Assembly (NCBI RefSeq): GCF_016342405.1
Contig: NZ_JAEINN010000016.1
Coordinates: forward strand, 55,969-119,968
DNA from: Maridesulfovibrio ferrireducens
Lineage (GTDB): Bacteria; Desulfobacterota; Desulfovibrionia; Desulfovibrionales; Desulfovibrionaceae
DNA length: 64,000 nt
Direction: 5' to 3'
Each line of letters begins with the position of its first letter. Position 1 is the stretch's first letter. Of the stretch, positions 27,178 through 36,528 are shown in pieces. The position numbers and the translations under genes were made by a program. The notes under the pieces are model-generated. The model did not search any database and was not told the DNA's origin. It was given only the letters and a program-made list of their open reading frames with translations.

Positions 27178-29286
27178 TTATAACACTTCATAAACTCTGA
27201 CATTTGGGAAATCATCATAAACAATTTTAAAATATTCTGAAATCTGCGGTGAAGCCGGGTCTTCAATAAGAAGCTTGACCAGCATTGAGCGCCGTAAGAA
27301 ATCATCTACCAACATCCCCTGATTGACAGTCCTGCTATAAAGCATCTCTGGCCCGATGTTGTTAGCGAATTTATTAAAAGTTGAACCGTTCTTGTTTAAA
27401 ACCGCATACCCTGAGAGTTTCACAGACCCTTCGTTTTTTATATTCAAGACTCCAGACCCCGGCTCTAAAGTAAACGGATTCCTGATAGCAATACAATTCG
27501 GATGTACCCCCCCACCATCAATAATGTTCCACGAGCCATAATATAATATCCAATACGCAAGTCTTAAATTTTCCCATGTTAAAACAATATATTGCTTTGA
27601 ACCAGTCTTAGACTTATATTTTATTGCTCCAAAAGACTGGAGCATCTTCTGAACGTCTTTAGCCTTCATCTTATCCCACACAGAAGCGGGATTATTACCA
27701 TTGTCTGCGCTAAAGCGCATCAACTGACTCGATTGCATAGAATACGGAGTGGTATAAGCGAAAGCCAAAGGAAATAGAAGCGAGCCTCCATGACGACTAC
27801 CGTCGGCAAAAGAATGTTTGCCTGTATAATATGAAGCTGCGTATCCCCAATCCCACCAAGTCCAGACGGTACTACCTTCAGGCATAACCTTCCCGGACTC
27901 AATCAAAGCCACTGCATGTGAATTACCCATAATAGGGGTAGGCGGAGTCTGCAGATACATTGCACCGACATTTGAAAAAAGAACGGCAGAAAGCAACAGA
28001 ACCTGCAATGCGCCCATTGCCATCTTAACTTTTGAAACAGCAAATTTCTCAATAAGCATATTTATAAGATAACTTATCCCAACTCCGATGGCTATTCCGC
28101 CGAACATTGAAAACCTGCCACCCATATAAACCGCGGCAAAAGTTACCACAGCAAAAGGCAGCAAAAACAAGCTGGAAGTAACTCTAAACAACATAATCGA
28201 GAATGAGATTATCCCGAGCCACCCCAATAAATTACTGCCAGTCAAATTAGTTAAAAGGTCATTGATACTTATGTTCTGAGCTTCGATAACGCTTTGGGCA
28301 ATTCCAGGATAAACAGGACCCGATACACTTGTAGAAATATCCGCAGCAGGCTTCATGTAAGAAGCAATTTTCCCTGAAATTCCCACAATAAAATCCAGTC
28401 CAACACCACTCAAAAATATAATCGCCAAGAAAGCTGCCAAATAACAATATTCATTATTATACATTTTATGGTTTCTAATAACTGGAAGCCTGAACAAAGC
28501 AACGAGCAAAAGAATTGCCGCAAATCCGACCCAGCCAGCAAAAGCAACTAGGCAGAAAAAGACAATTCCGCGCATCAATTCAGCACGCGTATCTCTAGTT
28601 CCACAAACCATAGCAAGGGCGACTGCAACAAAAACTGTCGCTATTCCGAAAGTTTGCATATCGCCATGCCATAGGTTGCCATATGACGTTAACGCTCCTG
28701 CCACAACAGGAAGACAATAATCAAAAAATGTTGGATTAAACTCTATTTTACTGTTTTTTATTGGAACCCAGGACCCTCTAATCCCCAGACTGACCCAGCG
28801 AGCCAGCAAAACTGAAATCAGAAGCGGAAACAGTAGAGTGACTACATCGGTGTCGTAATATGCAAGTCTAGTTCTAAAAAAATACGCCGGAATAGAAGTC
28901 GCATAGACAGCTCCAGCCAAACCAACCCAAGGCCCTGCAACGAGCATTCCCCACGCAAAGGCGGCTATTGCGCAAAACCCCGCAAATACAGCCGGAAGCC
29001 AGAAAGCAATATTTCCGTATTGAGCGCCTGTCACGCTTCCAAGAAAACGAATCAACCCGGACATGGGATTTCCTAAGGCACTTCCGACACCTTTTGCCCC
29101 GGCAAGCCAGTAATAAGCATCATGTGTACCCATGATATATTCGCCGTTGACCATAAAATTTGGATTATCCCACTTAGGCAGATCCAAACATCTCAGCCCG
29201 AATGCAAAAGCGAAGGCTATCATCGAAAAAAGTAAAAATACTTTCCAATCATTCATCCACGCGGGTTTTTTAAAATCCTGCCTCAT
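27178..29286 (-). CDS. STT3-type oligosaccharyltransferase (PglB-like)
   Basis: This membrane enzyme transfers a lipid-linked oligosaccharide to Asn in N-X-S/T sequons in the periplasm. I choose ATG 29286 over GTG 29298 because the GGAG there is 11 bases from the ATG but abuts the GTG. The 702-residue protein has about a dozen membrane helices in the first 440 residues, the first-loop acidic motif GTHDAYYW (D56), and the diagnostic WWDWGY motif at about residue 476 in the periplasmic domain. Deltaproteobacterial PglB proteins are known and accept sequons without an acidic -2 residue. It sits between gspE and the sequon-rich surface protein. Confidence 0.93.
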   Translation of the reverse strand: MRQDFKKPAWMNDWKVFLLFSMIAFAFAFGLRCLDLPKWDNPNFMVNGEYIMGTHDAYYWLAGAKGVGSALGNPMSGLIRFLGSVTGAQYGNIAFWLPAVFAGFCAIAAFAWGMLVAGPWVGLAGAVYATSIPAYFFRTRLAYYDTDVVTLLFPLLISVLLARWVSLGIRGSWVPIKNSKIEFNPTFFDYCLPVVAGALTSYGNLWHGDMQTFGIATVFVAVALAMVCGTRDTRAELMRGIVFFCLVAFAGWVGFAAILLLVALFRLPVIRNHKMYNNEYCYLAAFLAIIFLSGVGLDFIVGISGKIASYMKPAADISTSVSGPVYPGIAQSVIEAQNISINDLLTNLTGSNLLGWLGIISFSIMLFRVTSSLFLLPFAVVTFAAVYMGGRFSMFGGIAIGVGISYLINMLIEKFAVSKVKMAMGALQVLLLSAVLFSNVGAMYLQTPPTPIMGNSHAVALIESGKVMPEGSTVWTWWDWGYAASYYTGKHSFADGSRHGGSLLFPLAFAYTTPYSMQSSQLMRFSADNGNNPASVWDKMKAKDVQKMLQSFGAIKYKSKTGSKQYIVLTWENLRLAYWILYYGSWNIIDGGGVHPNCIAIRNPFTLEPGSGVLNIKNEGSVKLSGYAVLNKNGSTFNKFANNIGPEMLYSRTVNQGMLVDDFLRRSMLVKLLIEDPASPQISEYFKIVYDDFPNVRVYEVL

Positions 29287-29350
29287 GATGAGTTTCACTC
29301 CAATATAGTTATATCTTAGATAAAAAAATCAGACGAGTATAATGAGTCAG

Positions 29351-30835
29351 CTACAGCTTTGTAACCCTGACAACTTCTTCAAGGGTCGTAACCCCTTCGC
29401 GAACAAGACGAATTCCGTGATCTACCATAGTTTCGCGCCCCTGTTCTTTGGCGTAAGCTTTTATGCGGTCGGCAGAAACTACATCCATGATCAACCCGCG
29501 CATATCTTCTGTCACCGGGATAAGCTCATAAACGCCTTTTCGTCCCTTAAAGCCTGTGAAATTGCAATGTTCGCAACCGGCTCCAGCGGTTTGAGTCGTA
29601 GGCAGATCTTCCATGCCGTCAAAAAGCTTAATGGTATGTTCAGAAACAGAAATTGATTTAGAGCAATGAGGACAATTGACCCTGACAAGTCTCTGCCCAA
29701 GCACCAGCGAAAGTGATGATGCAAGTAGAAACGGTTCAATCCCCATATCAAGCATTCTGGTTACGGCAGTAGCTGCGTCATTTGTATGCAAGGTGGAAAG
29801 AACTAGATGACCTGTAAGCGCCGCTTGAACAGCAGTACTGGCGGTCTCTTGATCTCGAATTTCACCGACCAGAATGATGTCCGGGTCCTGCCTGAGAAAT
29901 GAACGAATTGTAGTGGCAAAAGTCATGCCCGCGGCCTTATTGACCTGAACCTGATTTATGCCTGAAAGTTGATATTCGACCGGATCTTCAACGGTGACGA
30001 TATTCTTATCCTCACGTGGAAGTTCACTTAATCCCGCATAGAGACTAGTCGTTTTACCGGAACCGGTCGGCCCGGTGACAAGAACAATACCGTGCGGCTG
30101 AGCAAGTACTTTTCGGAAAAGTTCAAGATCTTTCCCTTTGAGACCGAGATCTTCAAGATTAAGAATATTCTTTGAACGGTCAAGAATACGGAGAACGGCC
30201 TTCTCTCCACTCATTGTAGGTATTGTGGAAACACGGACATCAACTTCTTTCTGCCCGAGCTTAATAAAAATTCTACCATCCTGCGGCTTGCGACTTTCAG
30301 CAACATCCATCTCGCCCATAACTTTAATACGAGCTATAATAGTCGGTTGTAGCCCTCTATCTAGACGCTTAACAGCTTTAAGAACTCCATCTTGCCGATA
30401 GCGAACTACAAAACCGTTACCTTGCCCTTCAAAGTGAATATCACTTGCACCGGATATAATTGCCTGATGCATTGTTTTATTCACAAGACGAACAATCGGA
30501 GCATCATCATGAGACCAGCCGAGGAGATCTTCTCCGTCTTCCCCCGCTCCGCCTTCTTCCGATTCAGATTCTATGGAGCTTTCCTCTTCCCACTCTGTCA
30601 GAGCCTGCTCGAGCAAGGGAAAGAATTGATCTTCATCTACAACTTCCGTGACAACTTTTTTCCCAAACTTCCACGCAAGAAAATCAGCCATGGGCAAAGA
30701 GCTTTCATTCTGGAGCAACACTTTGATTTCGCGCTCCCCAACCTCCACGGGAATAAATTCACTACGCTGAGGAAAAGTCAAAAAGAGATCCACTACTTCA
30801 CGCGGAACCTTGCTAAGATCATATGAGATGCTCAA
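29351..30835 (-). CDS. gspE: Type II secretion ATPase GspE (PilB/GspE family)
   Basis: The 494-residue hexameric ATPase has an N1E domain, then Walker A TGPTGSGKTT near residue 255, the Asp box DPVEYQ, Walker B ILVGEIRD near 320, His box LSTLHTNDA, and a tetracysteine zinc site (CPHC and CEHC) near 395-430, as in GspE and PilB. It energises pseudopilus assembly. It starts 13 bases after the secretin stop, so gspD-gspE is an operon. GspE is preferred over PilB because of the secretin partner. No gspF, gspC or pseudopilin gene is nearby. Confidence 0.9.
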   Translation of the reverse strand: MSISYDLSKVPREVVDLFLTFPQRSEFIPVEVGEREIKVLLQNESSLPMADFLAWKFGKKVVTEVVDEDQFFPLLEQALTEWEEESSIESESEEGGAGEDGEDLLGWSHDDAPIVRLVNKTMHQAIISGASDIHFEGQGNGFVVRYRQDGVLKAVKRLDRGLQPTIIARIKVMGEMDVAESRKPQDGRIFIKLGQKEVDVRVSTIPTMSGEKAVLRILDRSKNILNLEDLGLKGKDLELFRKVLAQPHGIVLVTGPTGSGKTTSLYAGLSELPREDKNIVTVEDPVEYQLSGINQVQVNKAAGMTFATTIRSFLRQDPDIILVGEIRDQETASTAVQAALTGHLVLSTLHTNDAATAVTRMLDMGIEPFLLASSLSLVLGQRLVRVNCPHCSKSISVSEHTIKLFDGMEDLPTTQTAGAGCEHCNFTGFKGRKGVYELIPVTEDMRGLIMDVVSADRIKAYAKEQGRETMVDHGIRLVREGVTTLEEVVRVTKL

Positions 30836-30847
30836 TTTACGGACCTA

Positions 30848-32845
30848 CTAACCATCTGACTGGGTTGAAGATGCTTCAGGTTCAGCTTTCGGTACATCAT
30901 TATTTTTATAGGTGTTGAATTCTTTTTCAATAAAACCATCAAACCGCTTTCTTTGAGTACGATATTTATCCATTTTTGCCTGACTGATAGCTTCAAGCTG
31001 CTCAGTTGTCCTAATTATTCGAGCAGAAAGGAAAACCATTAAAGTTTGCTTTTTGCCGCTTCTACTCTGAGTCTTAAAAAGCCAGCCGAGCAATGGTAAA
31101 TCGGAAAGGTATGGAACAGCGCTTTGTCCCCTGTTCTGATCGGATTGAATTAAACCACCGATAACCATAATAGATCCATCAGCCAAAATAACAGTTGTCT
31201 TGGTGGTTCGGTCATTTGTAACAGGCAAGGCGGTCGCGGCTGATGCTGCCGACACGGTATTGTATGTCTGATAAACCTCAAGCTTCACCAAGCCGTCTTC
31301 ACGATTGATGTGAGGTTTAACCTTAAGCTTTATACCTACATCTTTATAAGAGTAAGTATTCACAATAGATCCCCCCGTAGTAGTACTCTCGCCAGTTTTA
31401 AAAGGCCTGTTCTCACCTATGAAAACTTCTGCTTCGGAGTTATCGAGGGTCATAATCTGAGGAGCTGAAATAAGATTAAAATCGGAGGAAGCTTTAGTGA
31501 AATTAACCAAAGCGCCAATCGAGGGATAACTTTGCCCTCCATATGAAATAATATCCCCTAAAATACCCATGGAAAACCCACCGGGCATATTACTGGGGTT
31601 TGCGGCATAACCAGGCATATTACTGTCTTTTGTCTTCGTATATCCGAAGGTAGAAACGCCGCCGCCGACCTTGACGGCTCCTTGCCATTCCACACCGAAG
31701 TCTTTTGAATTACTCAACGTGGTTTCCAAAACAAGAGCTTCAATATAAACCTGATCCTGAGCCTGATCCAACTGCTCCACAAATTTATCAATTTGAGGAA
31801 TCTGACCAGCATCAGCCATCACAATTAAAGTATTTGTAGATTCATCAGCGGAAACCTGAACCCCGCCATCAGCGTTAGCCCCAGCAGAGGATGATTTTAC
31901 AGGCGCTTTTGCAGATCCAGCCCCCCCTGAAGTGGAACCTTCTGCAGTTGGGATACTTCCACCTGTAATAAGGCTTTTAAGAACATCTCCAGCAACAATG
32001 GCTTCTATATTATGCAACCGATAAACTTTAAGTTTAGAATATGATTCACTAACCTTATCAAGTTTAGAAATAAGACTTCGTATCGTGGTTAATTGATCTT
32101 CACTTCCAGAAACAAGGATACTGTTCGCCCATTCAATAGGTTCAATTACAGGCGAAGCCCCGGCTTTTCCAACAGCAGAAAGTTTTTTATAAAAAGAGTC
32201 CAGTTTAGAGGCTACGGCTTTTGCATTTGTTTTTTGCAAGTCAAAAAGGACTGTGGACTGTCCAGCTCCTACCTTGCGAACAATTCCTAGCAACTTGCGC
32301 ATCTTATCAATATTTGACTGTAAATCACGAATAAGCACTGCGTCAGCCATCGGAACTGCGGTAACCTGTCCAATCTGTGAAGCAAAAGGCCGCAAAAGGG
32401 CCGTAACCTTATCGGGAGACATTTTACCTTCAAGCTGAAAGACTGAAGTAACAATCTCTTCCCCTGAGCCACCTGAAGAATCAGACTTAATATCAGGTGA
32501 GATCAACTTGGCATCTCGGGCCGGCAATATATAGGTTACATTGTCCCGCGTGACGGCATAAAATCCGGCACCTGAAAGAACTTGCTGAAAAACAGCCATA
32601 AGTTCAGGCTCTGTCAGAGACTGGCCTGCGTAAATACTTACATGAGTCCCGGGCAAGGCGCCTTTATTAAAAACAATATTCCGACCAGTATAGCGCCCGA
32701 CAAACTTGATAAATTCAACAAGCGAAATACTTTCCAAATTAGCATGAACGGCGTCTCCTCCTTCCGGTTGAGCAAAAGCTCCAGAAGAAAGAAGCGTAAG
32801 GGATATAGTCAGTGCAATAAGCATTTTGTACAATAATTTAAGCAT
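30848..32845 (-). CDS. gspD: Type II secretion secretin GspD
   Basis: GspD forms the outer-membrane channel. I start at ATG 32845, which yields a signal peptide (MLKLLYKMLIALTISLTLL to AFAQ); an upstream extension to 33004 has no signal and looks untranslated. The 665-residue protein has N0/N1-type repeats (LVEFIKFVGRYTGRNIVF; AVLIRDLQSNIDKMRKLL; YRLHNIEAIVAGDVLKSLI), a Ser/Gly/Ala-rich linker, and a secretin domain from about 480 with VEVFIGENRPFKTGE, VKPHINREDGLVKLEV and LPLLGWLFKT near the end. The tail (about 50 residues) is charged and may be the pilotin-binding S-domain. Confidence 0.9.
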   Translation of the reverse strand: MLKLLYKMLIALTISLTLLSSGAFAQPEGGDAVHANLESISLVEFIKFVGRYTGRNIVFNKGALPGTHVSIYAGQSLTEPELMAVFQQVLSGAGFYAVTRDNVTYILPARDAKLISPDIKSDSSGGSGEEIVTSVFQLEGKMSPDKVTALLRPFASQIGQVTAVPMADAVLIRDLQSNIDKMRKLLGIVRKVGAGQSTVLFDLQKTNAKAVASKLDSFYKKLSAVGKAGASPVIEPIEWANSILVSGSEDQLTTIRSLISKLDKVSESYSKLKVYRLHNIEAIVAGDVLKSLITGGSIPTAEGSTSGGAGSAKAPVKSSSAGANADGGVQVSADESTNTLIVMADAGQIPQIDKFVEQLDQAQDQVYIEALVLETTLSNSKDFGVEWQGAVKVGGGVSTFGYTKTKDSNMPGYAANPSNMPGGFSMGILGDIISYGGQSYPSIGALVNFTKASSDFNLISAPQIMTLDNSEAEVFIGENRPFKTGESTTTGGSIVNTYSYKDVGIKLKVKPHINREDGLVKLEVYQTYNTVSAASAATALPVTNDRTTKTTVILADGSIMVIGGLIQSDQNRGQSAVPYLSDLPLLGWLFKTQSRSGKKQTLMVFLSARIIRTTEQLEAISQAKMDKYRTQRKRFDGFIEKEFNTYKNNDVPKAEPEASSTQSDG

Positions 32846-33030
32846 ATTCAGCTTCACAATCTCCACCGAATGAAATTCGGAAAGAACAATTTTCTTAAAA
32901 AGAAGTTTCGGATATAAATCCAAAACCCCAAAACGATTTAAGGAACCAGTTGCTTCATTCATACATATCTTAAGAATCATCCTACACTTGCAAAAATCAG
33001 TCAAGCGAAGTCCTCTTTAGCATTACAGTT

Positions 33031-33483
33031 CTACATGAACTGATAAAACAAAAAGGCATTATAAGCAAAATGGATAATTGTGCCGGGTACAACACTACGA
33101 TATCTCTGCCATATAAAGCCAAAAGCAAGAGAAGGAATGAAGGTAAGCATGGCCCAATTCAAAGGCTGATTAATCAAGTGCATACATGAAAAAGTAAGCG
33201 AAGCCAGAATATTAGCTAAACTTAAAGGACCGAATCTGTAACCATAGTGAAAGAACCGATCAAGCCCCTCTTGAAGAAGAAACCTAAAAAATAATTCTTC
33301 TATAAAAGCTTTGCCCAGTAGCAATGCAAGGGGAAGCCGTAAATCCGGGCTTGGCACGTACAGCCCGACAAAACCTAAGGATAAAAACAGATAAAAAATG
33401 GGATCAGTAAAACTGTACACGCCCCACTTCAGCTGATGCCAAATTCCTTTAATAATTCTGTTTACGAAAAAATCATAAACCAT
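33031..33483 (-). CDS. CPBP-family glutamic-type intramembrane protease
   Basis: This is a short (150-residue) membrane protein with all three CPBP/Abi motifs: EELFFR with E62-E63 and R67, F98xxxH102, and H138xxxN142. The family includes the CaaX protease Rce1 and the myxosortase-type enzymes that process Cys-containing CTERM sorting signals. It is smaller than most CPBP proteins, as are dedicated sorting proteases. It lies just upstream of gspD on the same strand and about 6 kb from a protein with a Gly-Cys CTERM tail, so a processing role is an attractive inference. Confidence 0.85.
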   Translation of the reverse strand: MVYDFFVNRIIKGIWHQLKWGVYSFTDPIFYLFLSLGFVGLYVPSPDLRLPLALLLGKAFIEELFFRFLLQEGLDRFFHYGYRFGPLSLANILASLTFSCMHLINQPLNWAMLTFIPSLAFGFIWQRYRSVVPGTIIHFAYNAFLFYQFM

Positions 33484-33515
33484 AAATGCCCTGTTTTTAT
33501 AGTCATCTATAATAT

Positions 33516-34550
33516 TTATATTTTATCCAAAATCTTCACAAGCACTTCTTCAGGAGCGAGATTATTAAGACACGCCAAATCTCCCCTGGCACAACTTTCA
33601 CGCCGACAGGGCTGACACTCGAGGTCAGGCACAACTTCTATGTGATCAGAAGAAGGAAAAGTCCACGCACTGCTTGATGAACCGGGAATTGTTATACTCG
33701 GAGTTCCGACTCCTACAGCAAAATGTCTCGGAGCGGAACAGTTTCCTATATGCAGAACAGCTCTTTCAATGATCGCAGCCATAAGTCTCAATGAACCGGG
33801 CTTATCGAGCAGAACACACCGACCTTCAAGGCCGGACACAGCTTTAACTTTAAGCGCCACTTCTTTTTCGCCCGGACCATACAAAATAAAAAACTTTAAA
33901 TCTTTTCGTTTTTCAGCCAGCAAAGAAATTAATTTGCCATAATGCTCAGCGGGCCATCTTCTAGTGTCTCGTCTGTGAGAAGGGTCTAAAGTAATCAACG
34001 ATTCATCATCTTTTACTCCCAGAGAAGACAAACAAACGCGAGCTTCCTCACGTTCCTTGTCACTTACAAAAAGATGAGGTCTCTCGTCATCCCAATCGAT
34101 TCCGAGAGGCTTTAGAACTCCGGACTTATATTTTGCCGCATAACCACCGGGAATGGATTCCGGCCAATTCGTATACAAAAAACGATTATACCACGGCGGC
34201 TTAAAAGAAAGCTTCACCGGAGCATTGCAAAATAAGAGCATCCAGCGACATCTGGGAAGTTGCTGAAAATCGACAACCAAATCATAACCGGATATCCCAA
34301 CTTTTCTATAAAAAGCTAATGCCTTAAATGGATTGCGAAGTTCATTTTTCTTAATGGACCAAATATGTTGAACTGCTGGATTGTTAGCAAAGACTTGAGC
34401 ACATTTTTCTTCTGTGTAGACATGAATCTCTGCCTGCGGAAATTTTTTATGCAATAAAGAAACAGACGGGGTTGCTAAAACAACGTCACCAATTTGCCGG
34501 AGCTGACAAACCAGAATACGCTTAGGATTAATTGCAGTTATATCTTTCAC
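33516..34550 (-). CDS. Glycosyltransferase family 9 (heptosyltransferase-like)
   Basis: The 344-residue protein has the GT9 N-terminus ILVCQLRQIGDVVLATPSV, a DLVVDFQQLPRC segment, TLDPSHRRDTRRWP near 190, and GNCSAPRHFAVGVGTPSITIPG near 275, replacing the usual G-D-S/T-G-x-x-H-x-A. It ends with CQPCRRESCARGDLACLNN, the Cys-rich tail typical of LPS-core GT9 enzymes. A heptose or related sugar transfer onto lipid A core or another lipid-linked acceptor is likely. It is followed 32 bases later by the CPBP gene. Confidence 0.85.
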   Translation of the reverse strand: MKDITAINPKRILVCQLRQIGDVVLATPSVSLLHKKFPQAEIHVYTEEKCAQVFANNPAVQHIWSIKKNELRNPFKALAFYRKVGISGYDLVVDFQQLPRCRWMLLFCNAPVKLSFKPPWYNRFLYTNWPESIPGGYAAKYKSGVLKPLGIDWDDERPHLFVSDKEREEARVCLSSLGVKDDESLITLDPSHRRDTRRWPAEHYGKLISLLAEKRKDLKFFILYGPGEKEVALKVKAVSGLEGRCVLLDKPGSLRLMAAIIERAVLHIGNCSAPRHFAVGVGTPSITIPGSSSSAWTFPSSDHIEVVPDLECQPCRRESCARGDLACLNNLAPEEVLVKILDKI

Positions 34551-34752
34551 TATTTAAAAAGCTCACTTTCAAAATTATAATAATTCAAAGAAAATCAATT
34601 TATTTTTTTGAAGGGTCGAAATAAGCACACCATCTTAACAAAGTCCAGATGCACTTTTACTTCAAAAAATAAGCTTATCTATCAATTCTCTTTCAACGAA
34701 AAACATAACGTACTGATAAACCGTAACTTGCAATCAAAACCACCACTGAAGT

Positions 34753-34784
34753 GTTATGCCACAGCAGCAACACTGTGGCATAAC
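34753..34784. repeat. Perfect palindromic hairpin between two glycosyltransferase genes
   Basis: GTTATGCCACAG (34753-34764) and CTGTGGCATAAC (34773-34784) are a perfect 12-bp inverted repeat with an 8-base loop; one more T-A pair extends it. No T-run follows on either strand, so it is not an ordinary intrinsic terminator. It lies in the 266-base gap downstream of the GT39-like gene. I see no second copy in this window. The rest of the gap is AT-rich without a recognisable gene. Confidence 0.6.
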
Positions 34785-34816
34785 ATTCGTAGTTGCTTAT
34801 TCATTCAGGCGTGGAA

Positions 34817-36316
34817 TTAAAACGGTGGTAATGATTCTTTCGGAATTATTATCAACTTATGATCCTTACGACTGAAATCTGAAACACCTACTCGTGAGGC
34901 TCTTTCCAGATCCTTTTCATTCCCTGAATAGAAATAGTAATATCCATTAATCATTTTAGGCTTAAAGTCTTTATCCGTCTGCTGCTCGAAAAGCATAATG
35001 TGCATCCGGCGTCCATTTTTTATCATCTTTTTGCCTTCGTTTAACTTAAGCCGTTCCTGCTTTTCAAAACCGAACAAACTCATAGCGCTTTGTTCAATTA
35101 TATTAGGAGCCCACGCATTAAACCTCATAAGCACGGGAAGCTTTTCTTCCGTAATTATACGGGCATTCTGCGTATCTTCCTGCAAACGGCTGAACGTATT
35201 CTGCGAAGGAACTTCTTTCAAAGTAAAAGCGGCAAAAGCTACAATCAGTCCATACTTGAAAAAAGTTGCTGCTCGGGGAGAAAACTCATGCCACTTTCTA
35301 ATTCCTAAAAGAACAACCATAATCATATATGGAGTTCCAGCTGTAAAATATCTGCTGCCGACCGGAGTCGCCAGTTTAAGCGGATTCAAATTGCAAATCA
35401 TAAAAACGTGGAAAAACAAACCGCCCAGAAATAATACTGCTATACACTTTTCATTTTCGTCGCCCCGTTTGAGCAGCCAGACCGCTGCGGCCAACCCGGC
35501 CAAAACAACAAGCAGAAGTCCTCTGAACTTCACCAGCTTCAAGAAATTAAGTAGATATTGGCTGACACTTACCAGCAACAAATCCTGAGTCACATGAGTC
35601 TGAGTGATAACTCCGAGCCTTCCCAGACTGTTACCGGTTGCATTATAAAAATAAAACCATTCCAGTCCGAGAACAAAAAAGAAAAAAGCTGTAAAAATGA
35701 GTATGGGTTTCACTCTTCTTTTGCCCAGATAAAGCAGAGCCAGAATCCCCGGGCCATAATAAATACTCGTAACTCTGGAACCCCATGCACATCCGGCAAG
35801 CATTCCGGCAAGGGCAAGCAAGTACCAGCCTCCATACTTCCGCCAGCACAGCAGAGCTAGAACACATCCTAACAAATAGGTCATTTCATACAGACCGGGC
35901 CAAAGCTGACTGCCCATAGTGGTCATCTTGGGATATAAAATCAAAAGCAGAGCGGATAGCAAACCGAACCGTCTGTCTTTCAGAACTGTGCCTGTATAAA
36001 AAGCAAGAATAGCACTGATAGCGGAATAAAAAATAGGCAGAATGTAATAATTAGCCTGAGTCGTGCCGAACATCTTCAGAACCAAAGTTAACGGCATATT
36101 TATGGCCCACCTGACAGTATGATGAGTCCATTCTATATAGTTACCTGAGTTAACAAGGTTAACTACATTTTCCCATACACTAAGAGAGTCTCCGCCAATT
36201 TCTATATATTCCAAAGATATAACGCGTACAGCAACAGCCAGTAATGCGATGCTCACTGCATAAAATATATTTATGGTAAATCCTGAAAAATTATTATCCA
36301 TGCGATTATCAGCCAT
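34817..36316 (-). CDS. GT39/ArnT-like polytopic membrane glycosyltransferase
   Basis: The 499-residue protein has roughly ten membrane helices in its first 390 residues and a C-terminal soluble part. The first periplasmic loop has an acidic motif (EYIEIGGDSLSVWE, residues about 31-44) in the position of the catalytic Asp/Glu of GT39 and related GT-C enzymes, and HHTVRWAINMPLTL follows. GT-C enzymes use polyprenyl-phosphate sugars on the periplasmic face. It may add a sugar to LPS, to a lipid-linked glycan or to protein; the sequence does not decide. Confidence 0.75.
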   Translation of the reverse strand: MADNRMDNNFSGFTINIFYAVSIALLAVAVRVISLEYIEIGGDSLSVWENVVNLVNSGNYIEWTHHTVRWAINMPLTLVLKMFGTTQANYYILPIFYSAISAILAFYTGTVLKDRRFGLLSALLLILYPKMTTMGSQLWPGLYEMTYLLGCVLALLCWRKYGGWYLLALAGMLAGCAWGSRVTSIYYGPGILALLYLGKRRVKPILIFTAFFFFVLGLEWFYFYNATGNSLGRLGVITQTHVTQDLLLVSVSQYLLNFLKLVKFRGLLLVVLAGLAAAVWLLKRGDENEKCIAVLFLGGLFFHVFMICNLNPLKLATPVGSRYFTAGTPYMIMVVLLGIRKWHEFSPRAATFFKYGLIVAFAAFTLKEVPSQNTFSRLQEDTQNARIITEEKLPVLMRFNAWAPNIIEQSAMSLFGFEKQERLKLNEGKKMIKNGRRMHIMLFEQQTDKDFKPKMINGYYYFYSGNEKDLERASRVGVSDFSRKDHKLIIIPKESLPPF

Positions 36317-36528
36317 TTATTGTTACCAATCCTAATTTTTATTTTAAACATTCCACTTATCAACAGCAGTTATTGAACAGTAATCAAGTGAGTGTTCATG
36401 GTCAACCCGCAGACAAAAAGAACCATCTCTGTCTTAAAAGAACTTTGACAATAAGCGTAAGGTTCCATTACTCTTATAAATAGTACCAATTTTATTCCAT
36501 TCACATTCGACAACTAACAGGAGATATC

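Noticed and set aside
27178..29286. Transfer of the STT3 gene from archaea
   Set aside because: STT3-like PglB proteins are established in Desulfovibrio, and base composition matches the neighbours.
32846..33004. N-terminal extension of GspD
   Set aside because: Adding 53 residues would bury the clear signal peptide that begins at ATG 32845.
34753..34784. Intrinsic terminator for the GT39-like gene
   Set aside because: The stem is perfect but no T-run follows on the - strand or the + strand.
36445..36480. Promoter TTGACA ... TATAAA upstream of the 36529 gene
   Set aside because: The two hexamers are 24 bases apart, too far for a sigma-70 promoter; no better -10 is found at 16-18 bases.
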